Below are positions 1 to 6,518 of a DNA stretch of 6,518 bases, piece after piece. The stretch is from Afipia sp. (GTDB taxonomy: Bacteria; Pseudomonadota; Alphaproteobacteria; Rhizobiales; Xanthobacteraceae): NCBI GenBank assembly GCA_020056155.1, contig JAGVII010000485.1:1-6518 (forward strand), in the 5' to 3' direction. Made by a program: the position numbers and the translations under genes. Within the stretch, counting starts at the first letter, position 1; every line of letters begins with the position of its first letter. Under the pieces are notes generated by a model. It saw only the letters and a list, made by a program, of their open reading frames with translations. It had not been told where the DNA came from and searched no databases.

Positions 1-4100
<4,100 letters not shown>

Positions 4101-4114
4101 GCGGAAAATTCCAC

Positions 4115-4193
4115 GTCATTGCGAGCGCAGCGAAGCAATCCACTCTTGAGGCAAAAAGCTGGATTGCTTCGTCGCTACGCTCCTCGCAATGAC
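4115..4193. repeat. Asymmetric palindromic intergenic repeat, copy 1
   Basis: Imperfect inverted repeat filling most of the gltB-gltD spacer. The left arm (4115-4142) and right arm (4160-4193) share a perfect outer stem, GTCATTGCGAG, and a perfect inner stem, GAAGCAATCCA, of 11 bp each, with a 17-base loop (4143-4159). Between the stems the left arm has 6 bases (CGCAGC) and the right arm 12. Read as the reverse complement, the 12 are GAG-CGTAGC-GAC, so the middle can pair at five of six positions and leaves a 3-base bulge on each side. A second copy lies at 5718-5798 in the same orientation. Repeats with this core are, to my knowledge, widespread between genes in Bradyrhizobium relatives. It has no coding capacity. 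It would form a long hairpin in a gltBD transcript; any effect on RNA stability or termination is inference. Confidence 0.9.
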
Positions 4194-4204
4194 AACGAAA
4201 CTTT

Positions 4205-4219
4205 GAAGAGGCGTCGGGG
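4205..4219 (+). promoter_or_regulatory. Probable ribosome binding region of gltD
   Basis: Two purine-rich candidates precede the ATG at 4223: GAAGAGG (4205-4211), 11 bases before the start, and GGGG (4216-4219), 3 bases before it. One is rather far and the other rather close, so neither is ideal. The start itself is secure, because the N-terminus [10 protein letters not shown] is typical of GltD. This region begins 12 bases after the end of the upstream palindrome, so folding of that repeat would leave it single-stranded. Confidence 0.5.
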
Positions 4220-4222
4220 TAA

Positions 4223-5680
<1,458 letters not shown>

Positions 5681-5717
5681 AAAACAACAAATTCGGGTTT
5701 GCTGAATCTGATATGCC

Positions 5718-5798
5718 GTCATTGCGAGCGAAGCGAAGCAATCCACACGTTGCACAAAGAGCTGGATTGCTTCGTCGGCTTCACCTCCTCGCAATGAC
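5718..5798. repeat. Asymmetric palindromic intergenic repeat, copy 2
   Basis: Second copy of the element at 4115-4193, in the same orientation, between gltD and the ynfA-like gene. The left arm (5718-5745) and right arm (5763-5798) have the same perfect 11-bp outer (GTCATTGCGAG) and inner (GAAGCAATCCA) stems and again a 17-base loop (5746-5762). The middle of the left arm is CGAAGC. The right arm has 14 bases there, read on the other strand as GAGG-TGAAGC-CGAC, so GAAGC can pair and a 4-base bulge remains on each side. The element is the only strong structure after gltD and could act as a 3' boundary of the gltBD message, although it has no T-tract of an intrinsic terminator. The rest of the 5681-5834 spacer holds an A-rich stretch after the gltD stop and no promoter I can defend. 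Confidence 0.9.
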
Positions 5799-5815
5799 GC
5801 TGAATGCGGCTCTTC

Positions 5816-5830
5816 GGGTGGGGATCACCC
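5816..5830 (+). promoter_or_regulatory. Possible hairpin over ribosome binding region of ynfA-like gene
   Basis: GGGTG (5816-5820) and CACCC (5826-5830) form a perfect 5-bp inverted repeat around GGGAT. An overlapping register pairs GGGG (5820-5823) with CCCC (5828-5831). The only purine-rich ribosome-binding candidate before the ATG at 5835 is GGGTGGGGA in this same stretch, so folding would hide it. That the structure controls translation is inference. Confidence 0.4.
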
Positions 5831-5834
5831 CCTC

Positions 5835-6158
5835 ATGACAGCGCTCATCTACATCGCAGCAGCCCTCACCGAAATCGCCGGCTGCTTCGCATTCTGGGCG
5901 TGGCTTCGGCTCGACAAATCGATCTGGTGGCTGGCCCCCGGCATCGTATCGCTCGTGCTGTTCGCGTATTTTCTCACGCTGGTGCCGGCCGACGCCGCTG
6001 GCCGCGCGTATGCGGCCTATGGCGGCGTCTATATCGCCGCCTCGCTGATGTGGCTGTGGGCCGCGGAAGGCGTGCGTCCCGACCGGTGGGACGTTTCGGG
6101 CGCCGCGCTCTGCCTGGCCGGGGCCGCCGTCATCCTGTTCGGCCCGCGCTCGGTTTAA
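5835..6158 (+). CDS. YnfA/UPF0060 family small membrane protein
   Basis: Inner-membrane protein of 107 aa, close to the 108 aa of E. coli YnfA, with similarity along its whole length. Four hydrophobic segments lie at about 4-24, 30-50, 59-77 and 86-103, separated by short polar loops. Family hallmarks are TEIAGCF (12-18, with the membrane-embedded acidic E13), SIWW (29-32), the very characteristic [18 protein letters not shown] (56-73), EGVRPDRWD (78-86) and the fourth-helix glycine pattern. YnfA proteins belong to the drug/metabolite transporter superfamily and resemble small multidrug resistance (SMR) proteins. Some have been linked to efflux of cationic compounds, but the substrate of this one cannot be read from sequence. 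The ATG at 5835 is chosen because it gives the usual N-terminus just before helix 1. It starts 36 bases after a palindromic repeat and 154 bases after gltD. It may be transcribed by read-through from gltBD or from an unseen promoter. Its 3' end faces a converging gene across a terminator. Confidence 0.93.
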   Translation: MTALIYIAAALTEIAGCFAFWAWLRLDKSIWWLAPGIVSLVLFAYFLTLVPADAAGRAYAAYGGVYIAASLMWLWAAEGVRPDRWDVSGAALCLAGAAVILFGPRSV

Positions 6159-6171
6159 TCACGGAAAAACA

Positions 6172-6201
6172 AAAAAGCCCCGTCCGGTGACGGGGCTTTT
6201 T
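6172..6201. terminator. Two-way intrinsic terminator between convergent genes
   Basis: Perfect stem GCCCCGTC (6177-6184) / GACGGGGC (6189-6196) with the 4-base loop CGGT. It is flanked by an A-tract on the left (6171-6176) and a T-tract on the right (6197-6201), which extend the pairing by five A-T pairs. The plus strand ends in T5 and the minus strand in T6, so it can stop transcription of the ynfA-like gene (stop codon ends at 6158) and of the minus-strand gene whose stop codon is at 6237-6239. Confidence 0.93.
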
Positions 6202-6215
6202 CGTCGCATCATCCG

Positions 6216-6232
6216 GTGCTGCTGCTCAGCAC
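6216..6232. other. Short inverted repeat downstream of the minus-strand gene
   Basis: GTGCTG (6216-6221) and CAGCAC (6227-6232) form a 6-bp stem with a 5-base loop, just after the stop codon of the minus-strand gene. No T-tract follows on either strand, so it is not a terminator by itself. It may be incidental or may protect the 3' end of that transcript. Confidence 0.35.
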
Positions 6233-6236
6233 ACCG

Positions 6237-6518
6237 TTACTCGATGACGCGAATGACGCGGCGGGTCCGCGGCTCGACGATCACGCGACGGTCGTTCACG
6301 ACAGCATAGTGATACTCGGCGTGACGCGGCACAGGCCGTAATTCGACATAGCTCGGCAGCGGCTCGCCGACCACGACGCGTTCCTTCACGACCACCGAAG
6401 GTCCCGGCAAACCGGTAACCGACGAAATCACGGCCGCCGGAATATCGATGGCGGTGCCGACCGCGGCGCCAACGGTGCCGCCGACCGCTCCGCCCACCGG
6501 GCCGCCGATGGCATGACC
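6237..6518 (-). CDS. Glycine-zipper, DUF1236-like protein, 5'-truncated by window
   Basis: C-terminal 93 residues of a protein whose start lies beyond the window. The frame is open to the last base. A GTG at 6495-6497 could be read as a start but sits inside the glycine repeat, so it is probably not one. The visible part begins with a glycine zipper, GHAIGGPVGGAVGGTVGAA, with small residues at regular spacing as in membrane-associating or oligomerising segments. A Val/Pro-rich linker (SVVVKERVVVGEPLP) follows, then the C-terminal block YHYAVVNDRRVIVEPRTRRV near the end, which resembles DUF1236. Such proteins in Bradyrhizobium relatives usually carry an N-terminal signal peptide and are thought to be periplasmic or envelope proteins; that part is not visible here. 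Function is unknown. The gene converges on the ynfA-like gene and shares its terminator. Confidence 0.75.
   Translation of the reverse strand, partial: GHAIGGPVGGAVGGTVGAAVGTAIDIPAAVISSVTGLPGPSVVVKERVVVGEPLPSYVELRPVPRHAEYHYAVVNDRRVIVEPRTRRVIRVIE

Noticed and set aside
5686..5706. Weak CAAA/TTTG inverted repeat after the gltD stop as a terminator
   Set aside because: The stem is only about 4 bp and A-T rich with no T-tract, too weak to call.
5822..5829. GGATCACC before the ynfA-like gene resembles the 3' tail of 16S rRNA
   Set aside because: The match is only 8 bases, there is no other rRNA sequence around it, and it is explained by the local inverted repeat.
5804..6190. Open frame of 128 codons overlapping the ynfA-like gene
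   Set aside because: It is Arg-rich, has no family resemblance and runs through the terminator. The overlapping frame at 5835-6158 is an unmistakable YnfA family protein.

Overview
The window looks like chromosomal DNA from an alphaproteobacterium of the Bradyrhizobium / Rhodopseudomonas / Afipia / Nitrobacter group. The grounds are the GC-rich codon use, the close resemblance of the GltD protein to those I recall from this group, a DUF1236-type protein (a family frequent there), and two copies of a 'GTCATTGCGAG...GAAGCAATCCA' intergenic palindrome of a kind common in these genomes. The assignment is from recognition, not from a search.

Layout: positions 1-4100 hold the 3' nine-tenths or so of gltB (large subunit of NADPH-dependent glutamate synthase), whose start lies before the window. 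A 122-base spacer follows, mostly filled by a palindromic repeat (4115-4193). Next comes complete gltD (4223-5680, small subunit). A second copy of the same palindrome (5718-5798) lies in the 154-base spacer to a small four-helix membrane protein of the YnfA/UPF0060 family (5835-6158). A strong hairpin with A and T tracts on its two sides (6172-6201) serves as a two-way terminator between this gene and a converging minus-strand gene (6237-6518). That gene is cut by the window end and encodes a glycine-zipper protein with a DUF1236-like C-terminus.

How the genes work together: GltB and GltD form the GOGAT enzyme. GltD takes electrons from NADPH through FAD and passes them through iron-sulfur clusters to FMN in GltB. 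GltB hydrolyses glutamine and adds the ammonia to 2-oxoglutarate, giving glutamate. With glutamine synthetase this is the main route of ammonium assimilation. The ynfA-like gene and the DUF1236 gene have no evident link to this pathway.

The coding content is ordinary. I do not see a new system. The parts most worth a second look are the two asymmetric palindromes bracketing gltD, with the same architecture and orientation, and a hairpin that may cover the ribosome binding site of the ynfA-like gene.
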